Of a stretch of DNA of 20,162 nt, positions 1-6,592 are shown piece by piece. The notes beneath the pieces are model-generated. The model was not told the origin of the DNA and made no database searches. It saw only the letters and a program-made list of their open reading frames with translations. The position numbers and the translations under genes are program-made. Source of the stretch: Pseudomonadota bacterium (lineage in GTDB: Bacteria > Myxococcota > Myxococcia > Myxococcales > Anaeromyxobacteraceae); NCBI GenBank assembly GCA_023428085.1, contig JAEYZK010000083.1, forward strand, positions 1 to 20,162, in the 5' to 3' direction. Position 1 is the first letter of the stretch. Each line of letters starts with the position of its first letter.

Positions 1-957
1 CAGCCGTGCCTGGCGCGCGGCGAGCCCCGCGGCGAGCTCGTCGCGCACCGGCGCCACGAGCTGGGCGGCGTGGGTCGGCGTGGCGGCGCGGACGTCGGCG
101 ACGAGGTCGGCCACGGTGACGTCCACCTCGTGGCCGACGGCCGAGACCACCGGCACGGGGCACGCCGCGATGACGCGCGCGAGCCGCTCGTCGTTGAACG
201 CGCCGAGCTCCTCCTGCGAGCCGCCGCCTCGGGTCACCACGATGAGCTCCACGCCGGCGCGGCACAGCGCCCGGACCGCGGAGCACACGGTGGCGGCCGC
301 GCCCTCGCCTTGCACCCGGCAGGGCGCGACGAGCACGGGCAGCGACGGGAACCGGCCGTGCAGGACGCGGAGGAAGTCCCGGAGGGCGGCGCCCGTGGGG
401 CTCGTCGCCACCCCGATCCGCCGCGGCAGGAACGGCAGCGGCCGCTTGCGCGCGGGGTCGAGCAGCCCATCCGCCTGGAGGCGCTCCTTCACCTGCTGGA
501 GGAGCAGCGCCTGCGCCCCCGCGCCCCGCGGCTCCACCTCCTGCACCACGAGCTGGTACTTGCCGTGCGGCGGGTAGATCTCGACGAAGCCGCGGGCGAG
601 GACCTCCTGCCCCTCGGCCAGCGCGAACGGGACGCGGCGCGCCTGCGACGCCCAGAGGACGGCGGCGAGGAGCGCCTCGTCGTCCTTGAGGGAGAAGTAG
701 ACGTGGCCGCTCGCCTGCCGGCGCAGGTTCGCCACCTCGCCCGCGACCCACACGTCGCGGAAGCGCGGCTCCACCGCGGCGCGGAGCAGCCGCGTGAGCT
801 CACCGACCGTGTAGGGCTTCGGGAGCGCCGGGGCGGGGGCCGGCGCCCGGGCGCGCTCCGCCTCCTCGAGCTTCCGCTCCCGGTCCCGCTCGCGCTGCGC
901 CGCGCGCTCGAACAGATCGCCCGTCTCGCCGGGCGGCGGCGCGCTCCGCGGGCTCAC
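1..957 (-). CDS. xseA: Exodeoxyribonuclease VII large subunit (3' end beyond window)
   Basis: XseA forms exonuclease VII with several XseB subunits. The enzyme degrades single-stranded DNA to short acid-soluble pieces and takes part in repair in the cytoplasm. The first 319 residues are present and reach the window edge in frame. An N-terminal OB-fold region starts near residue 49 (YTVGELTRLLRAAVEPRF) and contains VWVAGEVANL and GHVYFSLKD. The catalytic domain follows, with RIGVATSPTGAALRDFL, RGGGSQEELGAFND (about 257-270) and SAVGHEVDVTVADLVADVRA. These are family-typical blocks. The start is GTG at 957. It is preceded by a strong AGGAGG six bases away, and it overlaps the otsB stop (GTGA), so the two genes are probably co-translated. 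An odd feature is an extra charged, proline-ending leader of about 48 residues ahead of the OB fold. Family members are usually about 400-460 aa, so about a quarter is missing here. Confidence 0.95.
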   Translation of the reverse strand, partial: MSPRSAPPPGETGDLFERAAQRERDRERKLEEAERARAPAPAPALPKPYTVGELTRLLRAAVEPRFRDVWVAGEVANLRRQASGHVYFSLKDDEALLAAVLWASQARRVPFALAEGQEVLARGFVEIYPPHGKYQLVVQEVEPRGAGAQALLLQQVKERLQADGLLDPARKRPLPFLPRRIGVATSPTGAALRDFLRVLHGRFPSLPVLVAPCRVQGEGAAATVCSAVRALCRAGVELIVVTRGGGSQEELGAFNDERLARVIAACPVPVVSAVGHEVDVTVADLVADVRAATPTHAAQLVAPVRDELAAGLAARQARL

Positions 958-1775
958 GCCTTCCCTCCTGCCGCCGCCCGGTCTCGCCTCGCCGTGAACG
1001 AGGCCGCGCCCGCCCCCGCGCGCCACCTGCGTCCCAGCGCGACGAGCCGCTCGAGCAGCTCGTCCACCCGATCGCGGTCCGGGATCCGCCACTCCGCCCG
1101 CGACGGTCCGGGCCCCACGTGCACGCCCACGACCTGCCGGCGCGGCAGCGCGAACACGTCCTCGTCGGTCACGTCGTCACCCACGAACAGCGCCCGCCGG
1201 CAACCCAGCTCCACGAGCAGCCGCCGGACGGCGTCGCCCTTGGTCGGGAAGGCGGCGGGGAGCACGTTGACCACGTTCTTCCCCGGGACGATCCGGACGC
1301 CGTCGAGCGCCGCCGCGGCCCGGCGCACCACCCGCGCCGCCCGCGCGCGATCCGGGGCCTGCGCCCAGTGGACCGCGAACGTGGAGCGCTTGTGCTCGAC
1401 GGTGACCCCTGGCACGCCGGCGATGGCGGCGGCCACCTCGCGCTCCCACCGCCGGACCTGGGTCAGCACCTCGGCCGGGACCGGGGTCGCGTGCAGGAAC
1501 TCGTAGCCGTGGTTCCCGACGAGCCAGGGCGTCACGCCGCCGACCACGCGGTGCAGCTTCGCGAACGATCGACCGGAGACGACGGCCACGGGCACGAGGG
1601 CGGCGAGCGCCTCGAGGAGCGCGCGCGTACGGCGGGACATCGGGGCGCCGCGTGGATCGCGGACGATCGGCCCGAGCACGCCGTCGTAGTCGAAGGCGAG
1701 GAGCGGCCGCGCGCTCCCCGGGGCGAGCAGGCGATCGAGCACGCGGCGGGGACGGGGGAGGAGGAGGTCCTTCAT
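954..1775 (-). CDS. otsB: Trehalose-6-phosphate phosphatase
   Basis: OtsB hydrolyses trehalose 6-phosphate to trehalose and phosphate in the cytoplasm, the last step of the OtsA/OtsB route to this osmoprotectant. The 273-aa protein shows the HAD-superfamily motifs in order. These are the nucleophile motif AFDYDGVLGPI (D29 and D31), motif II VVSGRS (66-70), the substrate segment VEHKRSTFAVHW (about 126-137), a lysine at 179 in FPTKGDA, and motif IV FVGDDVTDEDVF (197-208). The length is normal for the family. The ATG at 1775 gives a short leader before the HAD core, with no clear ribosome site upstream. A TAGACT element lies so close to the start that the leader would be only about ten bases. 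The stop overlaps the xseA GTG by four bases. No otsA (synthase) is visible in the window. Confidence 0.95.
   Translation of the reverse strand: MKDLLLPRPRRVLDRLLAPGSARPLLAFDYDGVLGPIVRDPRGAPMSRRTRALLEALAALVPVAVVSGRSFAKLHRVVGGVTPWLVGNHGYEFLHATPVPAEVLTQVRRWEREVAAAIAGVPGVTVEHKRSTFAVHWAQAPDRARAARVVRRAAAALDGVRIVPGKNVVNVLPAAFPTKGDAVRRLLVELGCRRALFVGDDVTDEDVFALPRRQVVGVHVGPGPSRAEWRIPDRDRVDELLERLVALGRRWRAGAGAASFTARRDRAAAGGKA
964..969 (-). promoter_or_regulatory. Shine-Dalgarno site for xseA
   Basis: A perfect AGGAGG on the minus strand lies six bases before the GTG at 957 and inside the last codons of otsB. It decides the xseA start, because no other good start codon lies between it and the conserved OB-fold residues. 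Confidence 0.8.
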
Positions 1776-1790
1776 GTGGCAGGTGCGAGG

Positions 1791-1796
1791 AGTCTA
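1791..1796 (-). promoter_or_regulatory. Candidate -10 element for otsB
   Basis: The minus strand reads TAGACT, which keeps the key TA...T positions of a -10 box. Transcription would start near 1784-1785, giving a leader of roughly nine bases before the ATG. No matching -35 was found, so this is tentative. Confidence 0.3.
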
Positions 1797-1926
1797 CACC
1801 GCGCCGCCCACGGGGGCCCGCGCTGGATGGGCCGCACGTCTCGTGCGGGTGTGCGTCAGTACGATCCATCCGCTCGGACGAGCGCGGCCGCGTCGGCGCG
1901 GACCACTCCGCGCGGCGCCGCTCGTC

Positions 1927-1932
1927 TACAAT
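1927..1932 (+). promoter_or_regulatory. Candidate -10 element TACAAT, leaderless start
   Basis: TACAAT matches five of six bases of the TATAAT consensus and stands out in a GC-rich region. Its last base lies seven bases before the GTG at 1939, so the predicted first transcribed base is the start codon itself. No Shine-Dalgarno is present. The -35 position (about 1904-1909, CACTCC) does not match the consensus. Confidence 0.5.
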
Positions 1933-1938
1933 GGCCGC

Positions 1939-3801
1939 GTGACGCGCATCCTCCTCGCCGAGGGACACGGGCCGACGCGCGAGCTCGTGACCGCGACCCT
2001 CTCGCAGGCGGGGTTCGACGTCCTCGCCGCCGCGGACGCGGCGCGCGCGTACGAGCTGTACGCGGCCGAGCGGCCGGACGCCGTGGTGCTCGCCGCCGAC
2101 GTCGGGGGCGACGCGGTGGCGCTCGCGCACCGGCTCCGCGAGGCGAACCCGCGCGTCCTGCTCCTCGTCACCGACCGCGAGCACCTCGGGAAGGCCCGCG
2201 GCCTCCCGGCCCTCCTCCCGTTCAAGGCGAACGCCTACGTCCCGGACCCGACCCAGCGCGTCCTCCTCGACAAGGTGCAGCAGCTCGTCGCCCAGCGGGC
2301 CCCATCGCCGCTGCGCGGGGCCGCCCGCGTGCTCGCGCGGCCGCCGTCCTCGAAGGGCGAGGTGAAGCCCGGCGTGGTGCCCCGGCTGTTCCACCAGATC
2401 TGGCGCTCGCTCTCCGAGGGCATCCTGGTGATCGAGGGCGCCGGGCCGGCGCGGCAGCTCGGCTTCCGGCAGGGCGTGCCGGTGCTGGCGAGCTCGGAGG
2501 AGCCGGACGAGTCGCTGCTCCGGTGGCTCCGCGCCTCGGGGCGGATGGACGCGGCGGCGCACGACGCCGCGCTCGAGGCGATGGCGGGCGGCCTCTCGCC
2601 GGGCGCGGCGCTCATCGCCGCGGGGGTGGTCGAGCCCGGCGAGCCGCTCCAGGCCGTGCTCCGCGAGCACCTCCGCGCGATCGTGGTCCGGACCATCGGC
2701 GTGCGCGACGGGCGGTGGCGGTTCCACCCCGGCGGCGAGCTCGGCGCCGATCGCGCCGGCCTCGAGCTCCTCCCGCTCCAGGTCATCCTGGAGGGCGCCC
2801 GGCTCGGGATGCCGACGAAGCACTTCGCCGACGCGCTCCGGGCGGTGACCCTCGCGTACCCGGTCCGCACGGGCGACTTCCCGCAGGTCCTGCCCGCCGC
2901 CGGCCTCGGCTCGTCCGACCTCCGGCTCGCGCTCTCGCTCGACGGGCGGCTCACCACGCGCGACTGGATCGCCGCGCGGTCGGCGGAGATGAAGGAGGCG
3001 CTCTCGCTCCTCTGGTTCCTCTCGATGGTCGGGGCGGTCGTCTTCCAGGAGGAGCCCGAGGCGCAGGACGCGTACGGCAAGCCCGTGCCGCACCGGAAGC
3101 GCCCGCTCCCGCCGGAGCGCGGCGAGGCGATCCGCCAGGCCGCGCTCCACATCCTCCCCGGCACCCACCTCGCGGCGCTCGGCCTCGACCTCGACGCCGA
3201 CGGCGCCGCGGTCGAGCAGGCCTACCGGACCGTCGCCGCCCGCTTCCACCCCGACGGCTTCTCGCAGTACGAGATGGCCGAGCTCGCGGACCTGCTCGCG
3301 GCGATCCAGGACAAGCTCGCCGCCGCCTACCGCGTGCTCTCCGACGACGAGCGGCGCCGCGCGTACCTCGAGTACCTCATGCAGCGCCTCGAGCAGACCG
3401 GCGCGCGCCGCCCCGGCGTCGATCTCCTGGCCGAGCTCGCGCTCAAGCGCGGCCAGCGCGCCCTGCACCGGCGCCGCCACGGCGAGGCGGTGATCGCGCT
3501 GCGCGACGCCGTCGCGCGCAACGGCCGCGAGCCGGAGTACCTCGCCATGCTCGCCTTCGCGCTGCTCTTCGACCCCGCGCTCTCGATCGCCGAGGCGGTG
3601 GACGAGGCGCGCAAGCTCGCGCGGAGGGCGCTCACGATCGTCCCCGCGCACCCCCGCGCCAGCGCCGCGCTCGCGCTCGCGGAGGAGGCGCTCGGCGACC
3701 TCGCCGAGGCGAGGAGGGTCACGCTCGCTGCGCTGAAGGAGCACCCTGCGAGCGAGCTGCTGAAGAGGGTGTTGTTCCGGTTGAATCGGGTGAGGGGGTG
3801 A
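1939..3801 (+). CDS. Pseudo-receiver / DUF4388-like / J-domain / TPR regulatory protein
   Basis: This 620-aa protein has a composite architecture. Residues 1-115 look like a response-regulator receiver (VTRILLAEGHGPTRELVTATLSQ). The usual aspartate pair is E8-G9, the phospho-acceptor segment reads LAAD (51-54), and the lysine site reads YVPDP (100-104), so it is probably not phosphorylated normally. Residues 145 to about 350 resemble the DUF4388/PatA-type region (LFHQIWRSLSEGILVIEG, LGFRQGVPVLASSEEPDESL). Residues about 415-475 form a J domain with intact HPD at 437-439 and a YRVLSDDERRRAYLEYL tail, which is the kind that stimulates DnaK. Residues about 490-615 are alanine-rich helices of TPR type. 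The protein is soluble with no signal peptide. The GTG at 1939 is chosen because a -10 box lies exactly ahead of it. An in-frame ATG at 1774 would sit inside the otsB start and add unlike sequence. Its target is unknown. Confidence 0.85.
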   Translation: MTRILLAEGHGPTRELVTATLSQAGFDVLAAADAARAYELYAAERPDAVVLAADVGGDAVALAHRLREANPRVLLLVTDREHLGKARGLPALLPFKANAYVPDPTQRVLLDKVQQLVAQRAPSPLRGAARVLARPPSSKGEVKPGVVPRLFHQIWRSLSEGILVIEGAGPARQLGFRQGVPVLASSEEPDESLLRWLRASGRMDAAAHDAALEAMAGGLSPGAALIAAGVVEPGEPLQAVLREHLRAIVVRTIGVRDGRWRFHPGGELGADRAGLELLPLQVILEGARLGMPTKHFADALRAVTLAYPVRTGDFPQVLPAAGLGSSDLRLALSLDGRLTTRDWIAARSAEMKEALSLLWFLSMVGAVVFQEEPEAQDAYGKPVPHRKRPLPPERGEAIRQAALHILPGTHLAALGLDLDADGAAVEQAYRTVAARFHPDGFSQYEMAELADLLAAIQDKLAAAYRVLSDDERRRAYLEYLMQRLEQTGARRPGVDLLAELALKRGQRALHRRRHGEAVIALRDAVARNGREPEYLAMLAFALLFDPALSIAEAVDEARKLARRALTIVPAHPRASAALALAEEALGDLAEARRVTLAALKEHPASELLKRVLFRLNRVRG

Positions 3802-3941
3802 TCGGTCCGTCGCCTCGACCACGAGCCAGAAGAGCTGCGAGCCGCCGCCGCACTCGCTGGCGAACTCGTGCCGTGGTCCTCGACCTTGCCCAATGGACCC
3901 ACGCTCGCGCGCCATGGCCGCCGGAGCGCCGCAGCCCGGCC

Positions 3942-4012
3942 CCCGCGGAGCGGTACACCGCGGGCGCGCAGACCACGGAGAGCAGCATCCGCGCGCGGAG
4001 CGGACCGCGCGC
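3942..4012. repeat. Pair of related stem-loops
   Basis: The first hairpin has CCCGCGG (3942-3948) and CCGCGGG (3958-3964) around a nine-base loop. The second has GCGCGCGG (3991-3998) and CCGCGCGC (4005-4012) around AGCGGA. Both share the core CGCGGAGCGG followed by ACCGCG, with only TAC extra in the first, so they look like two copies of one unit. They lie 140-210 bases after the plus-strand stop. No T-run follows either of them. Confidence 0.55.
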
Positions 4013-4034
4013 AGCGGGCGCGCGACTGTCCGAA

Positions 4035-4073
4035 GCCGGCCACCTGCGAGCGTAGCGAGCAGACGTGGCCGGC
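4035..4073. repeat. Long inverted repeat
   Basis: GCCGGCCAC (4035-4043) and GTGGCCGGC (4065-4073) are exact reverse complements. CTGC (4044-4047) and GCAG (4059-4062) extend the stem past a two-base bulge, leaving the loop GAGCGTAGCGA. It is followed by AAGTTTC on the plus strand. It could terminate transcription from the left or be a mobile or extragenic palindrome. Confidence 0.55.
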
Positions 4074-4177
4074 AAGTTTCGCGCGCCTCGCCCAACCGGA
4101 CCTTGCGTCTTCGCGCGCGTACCGGAACCCCCGCCGCGTGCCCGCGGTAGCGAGCGGGGGCCGCAGCGGAGGCGCGG

Positions 4178-4198
4178 AGGCGGCGTACGGAGCCGCCT
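4178..4198 (-). terminator. Candidate terminator hairpin after hemH
   Basis: AGGCGGC (4178-4184) and GCCGCCT (4192-4198) form a perfect 7-bp GC stem with a seven-base loop. It begins 13 bases past the hemH stop on the minus strand. There is no T-tract after it, so it would be a hairpin-only or factor-assisted terminator. Confidence 0.4.
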
Positions 4199-4211
4199 GC
4201 CTCCGACGAGC

Positions 4212-5216
4212 TCACCCCTGGACGATCTCGCGGTGCGCTGCCTTGGCCGCGTCCTCCAGCGGCACCGCCTGCCCCGCCTCGCCCCGCTTCACCACGTCCG
4301 CGAGCGCGGCGATGAAGTCGGGGCGCGTGCCGAGCGCGGGGACGCGGAGGAAGGCCTCGCAGCCGGCCTTCCGCGCCGCGTCCTTCGCGAGGATGTCCAT
4401 GTCGTAGAGCGTCTCGAGGTGCTCGGAGACGAAGGCGATCGGCACGACGACGACGACCTTCCCGCGCGCGTTCGCGGCCAGGTACTCGTTCGTGTCCGGG
4501 CCCAGCCACCTCGCGGGCCCGACCCGGCTCTGGTAGGTGACGACGTACGGGACCTTCCCGGCGAGGCGCGCCGTCTCGCGCGCCGAGAGCTCGATGTACC
4601 CCGGGTACGGATCGCCCTTCCGCACCTGGCTCATCGGCAGGCCGTGGGCGCTGAACACGACCAGCAGCCGGTCCCGCTGGCCGGGCGCGAGCTGCGCGAC
4701 CGTCTCCCGGAGCGCGTTCGCAGCGGCCTGGAGGTACCCCGCGTGATCGTGCCAGGTGCAGATCTCGACGATCGGGCCGCGCGCGGCCGGCCAGCGCCGG
4801 CGGAGCTCCAGCAGCGAGCTCCTCGTCGTCGCGTTGGCGTACTGCGGGTAGAGCGGCAGCGCCACCGCCCGCGTCGCGCCGGCGGCGAGCGCGTCGCGCA
4901 CGCCCTCCGCCGTGTTCGGGTGGCCGCAGCGCATCGCGAGGTGGCAGCGGTACCCGGGTCCGAGCGCCGCCTCGAGCGCGCGCGCCTGCGCCTCGGTCCC
5001 CTCGACGAGCGGCGACCTGCCGCCGATGAGCGCGTACTTCTCCGCCGAGGACGGGGCGCGGAGGCGCGAGACCAGCTTCGCGAACAGCGGCCGGAGCGGG
5101 CCGAAGGGCGCGGTGATCACCAGCGGATCGGCGAAGAGCTCGTAGAGGTACGGCTCGACCTCGGCGAGGCTGCGCGGCCCGCCGAGGTTCATGAGGAAGA
5201 CGGCCGTCTGGCCCAT
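4212..5216 (-). CDS. hemH: Ferrochelatase
   Basis: HemH inserts ferrous iron into protoporphyrin IX to make protoheme, the last step of the pathway. The 334-aa length is normal for bacterial ferrochelatases. Visible family blocks are VFLMNLGGPRSLAEVEPYLY at the N-terminus, MRCGHPNTAEGV and LPLYPQYANATTRSS in the middle, VVFSAHGLP with the metal-site histidine at 191, TYQSRVGPARWLGPDT, and VPIAFVSEHLETLYDMD with the conserved glutamate near 265. The ATG at 5216 lies two bases after the hemN stop, so the gene is translated as the last member of the hemE-hemN-hemH group. No strong ribosome site precedes it, which suggests translational coupling. It is the last gene of the long minus-strand run. 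Confidence 0.96.
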   Translation of the reverse strand: MGQTAVFLMNLGGPRSLAEVEPYLYELFADPLVITAPFGPLRPLFAKLVSRLRAPSSAEKYALIGGRSPLVEGTEAQARALEAALGPGYRCHLAMRCGHPNTAEGVRDALAAGATRAVALPLYPQYANATTRSSLLELRRRWPAARGPIVEICTWHDHAGYLQAAANALRETVAQLAPGQRDRLLVVFSAHGLPMSQVRKGDPYPGYIELSARETARLAGKVPYVVTYQSRVGPARWLGPDTNEYLAANARGKVVVVVPIAFVSEHLETLYDMDILAKDAARKAGCEAFLRVPALGTRPDFIAALADVVKRGEAGQAVPLEDAAKAAHREIVQG

Positions 5217-5218
5217 GG

Positions 5219-6589
5219 CTAGACCGTACGCGAGAACTGCGGCTTCGTCGCCGGCCTCTTCAAGTACGCGTCGAACAGCATCGCCACGTTGCGCACGAGG
5301 AGCTGCCCGAGCGGCGTCACCCGGAGCACGTCCGCCTCCAGCGTGACGAGCCCGTCCTCCTCGAGCTCGCGCGCGCCGGCGAGGTCCTGCTCGAGCGCCG
5401 CGCGCGCGGCGGGGCCGAAGCGGACCTCGACGTCGCGGAGATCGAGCCGGAGCTGGCACATGACCTGGTTGATCGCGTGGCGGCGGAGGACGTCGTCCGG
5501 CGTGAGCGCCGCGCCGCGCTCGATCGGGAGCCGGCCGGCCTCGATCGCCGGCGCCCAGTCCTTGAGCCGGTGCGCGTTCTGCGCGTACGCGCCGCCCACG
5601 TCGGAGATCGCGGTCATCCCGAAGGCGACCGTGTCGTGGGCCGGACGGACCGTGTACCCCTGGAAGTTCCGGAAGAGCGTCCCGTCGCGCTGGGCGCGGG
5701 CGAGCTCGTCGGTCTCGAGCGCGAAGTGATCGAGGCCGATGAGCCGGTAGCCCGCCTTCGTGAACGCCTCGACCGCCGCGAGGAACAGCTCCACCCGGAG
5801 CTGCGTCTTCGGGAGGGCGTCCTGCGGCAGGAGCCGCTGGTGCGGCTTCAGCCAGGGCACGTAGGCGAACCCGAACACCGCCATCCGGTCGGGCCGGATG
5901 TGGAGGATCCGCTCGAGCGTGTGCTGCCAGCTCTCCGGCGTCTGGTACGGCAGCCCGTAGATGAGGTCGAGGTTCACCCCGTGGAACCCGGCCGCGCGGG
6001 CCGCGCGCACCAGGTCCGCGGTCTCCTCCTCGCTCTGGATCCGCTGGACCGTCTCCTGGACCTTGGGGTCGAAGTCCTGCACGCCCATCGAGATCCGGTT
6101 GAAGCCGAGCCGCGCGAGGAGCTCGATCTGGGAGCGGGAGGTGACCGCGGGATCGACCTCGATGGCGAGCTCCGCGTCGGGCGCGAAGGTGAAGTGGCGG
6201 GCGAGCAGGGCGTGGCAGCGGGCGAGCTGCTTCTCGTCGAGGAAGGTCGGCGTGCCGCCGCCCCAGTGGAGCTGGGTGACGGCCCGGCGGGACGGCAGCC
6301 GGGCGGCGACGAGCGCGACCTCCTGCTCCAGCACGTCGAGGTAGGCGTCGGGCCGCTTGCGGTCGTGGGTGGCGATGACGTTGCACCCGCAGAACCGGCA
6401 CATCTCGCGGCAGAACGGGAGGTGCACGTAGAGCGAGAGCGGCCCGCCCTGCCGGTCGGCCGCGGCGAGGTGCTCGAGGTAGCGCGCCTCGCCGAACTCC
6501 GGGGTCCACACCGGGGCGGTCGGGTAGCTCGTGTACCGCGGCCCGGGGCGGTCGTACTTGCGGATGAGCTCGCCGGAGGGGATCTGCAT
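5219..6589 (-). CDS. hemN: Oxygen-independent coproporphyrinogen III oxidase (radical SAM)
   Basis: HemN decarboxylates two propionates of coproporphyrinogen III to vinyl groups using S-adenosylmethionine and a [4Fe-4S] cluster, without oxygen. The 456-aa protein opens with LIRKYDRPGPRYTSYPTAP, a hallmark of true HemN. It then has YVHLPFCREMCRFCGCN, with cluster cysteines C60, C64 and C67 plus the adjacent C69 typical of HemN. HWGGGTPTFL, EVDPAVTS, RISMGVQDFDPKVQ and NLDLIYGLPYQT follow in the radical SAM barrel. A C-terminal HemN domain follows. These features argue against the HemW heme-chaperone relatives. Its start lies three bases after the hemE stop. Its presence means heme can be made without oxygen. 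Confidence 0.96.
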   Translation of the reverse strand: MQIPSGELIRKYDRPGPRYTSYPTAPVWTPEFGEARYLEHLAAADRQGGPLSLYVHLPFCREMCRFCGCNVIATHDRKRPDAYLDVLEQEVALVAARLPSRRAVTQLHWGGGTPTFLDEKQLARCHALLARHFTFAPDAELAIEVDPAVTSRSQIELLARLGFNRISMGVQDFDPKVQETVQRIQSEEETADLVRAARAAGFHGVNLDLIYGLPYQTPESWQHTLERILHIRPDRMAVFGFAYVPWLKPHQRLLPQDALPKTQLRVELFLAAVEAFTKAGYRLIGLDHFALETDELARAQRDGTLFRNFQGYTVRPAHDTVAFGMTAISDVGGAYAQNAHRLKDWAPAIEAGRLPIERGAALTPDDVLRRHAINQVMCQLRLDLRDVEVRFGPAARAALEQDLAGARELEEDGLVTLEADVLRVTPLGQLLVRNVAMLFDAYLKRPATKPQFSRTV

Positions 6590-6592
6590 CGC

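Larger units (their letters stand above)
1776..1938. promoter_or_regulatory. Divergent control region between otsB and the J-domain regulator gene
   Basis: This 163-bp region separates divergent genes and should hold both promoters. It contains two tight inverted repeats: CCGCACG-TCT-CGTGCGG at 1832-1848 (7-bp perfect arms) and CGCTCG-GA-CGAGCG at 1871-1884 (6-bp perfect arms). GGATGG at 1825-1830 and CCATCC at 1866-1871 form a wider pair that encloses the first repeat. The seen arms fit operator sites or RNA hairpins, and their role is inferred. Good -35 hexamers at the expected spacing are not visible on either strand. Confidence 0.6.
3802..4211. other. Convergent intergenic region rich in palindromes
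   Basis: This 410-bp gap lies between the ends of the plus-strand regulator gene and hemH. No credible gene is seen in it. At least four perfect stem-loops occur: 3942-3964, 3991-4012, 4035-4073 and 4178-4198. GTAGCGAGC occurs twice (4052-4060 and 4147-4155). The near-3' part, about 3800-3890 read on the minus strand, has a short run of GC-ending codons in the frame of HEFASECGGGSQLFWLVVEA, which may be a gene relic. The region is plausible as a bidirectional terminator block or a repeated extragenic element. Confidence 0.6.

Noticed and set aside
1774..1938. N-terminal extension of the regulator from the ATG at 1774
   Set aside because: It would start inside the otsB start region and add 55 residues unlike any receiver. 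The -10 box lies inside it and points to the GTG at 1939.
3719..4075. Minus-strand 118-codon frame in the convergent gap as a small gene
   Set aside because: It covers several perfect palindromes, runs into the 3' end of the regulator gene, has no ribosome site, and its codon pattern is not consistent along its length.
1177..4509. Minus-strand open frame of 1110 codons spanning otsB, the regulator and hemH
   Set aside because: It crosses genes on both strands in non-coding frames and gives low-complexity peptide. No conserved motif was found apart from the short possible relic noted near 3815-3885.
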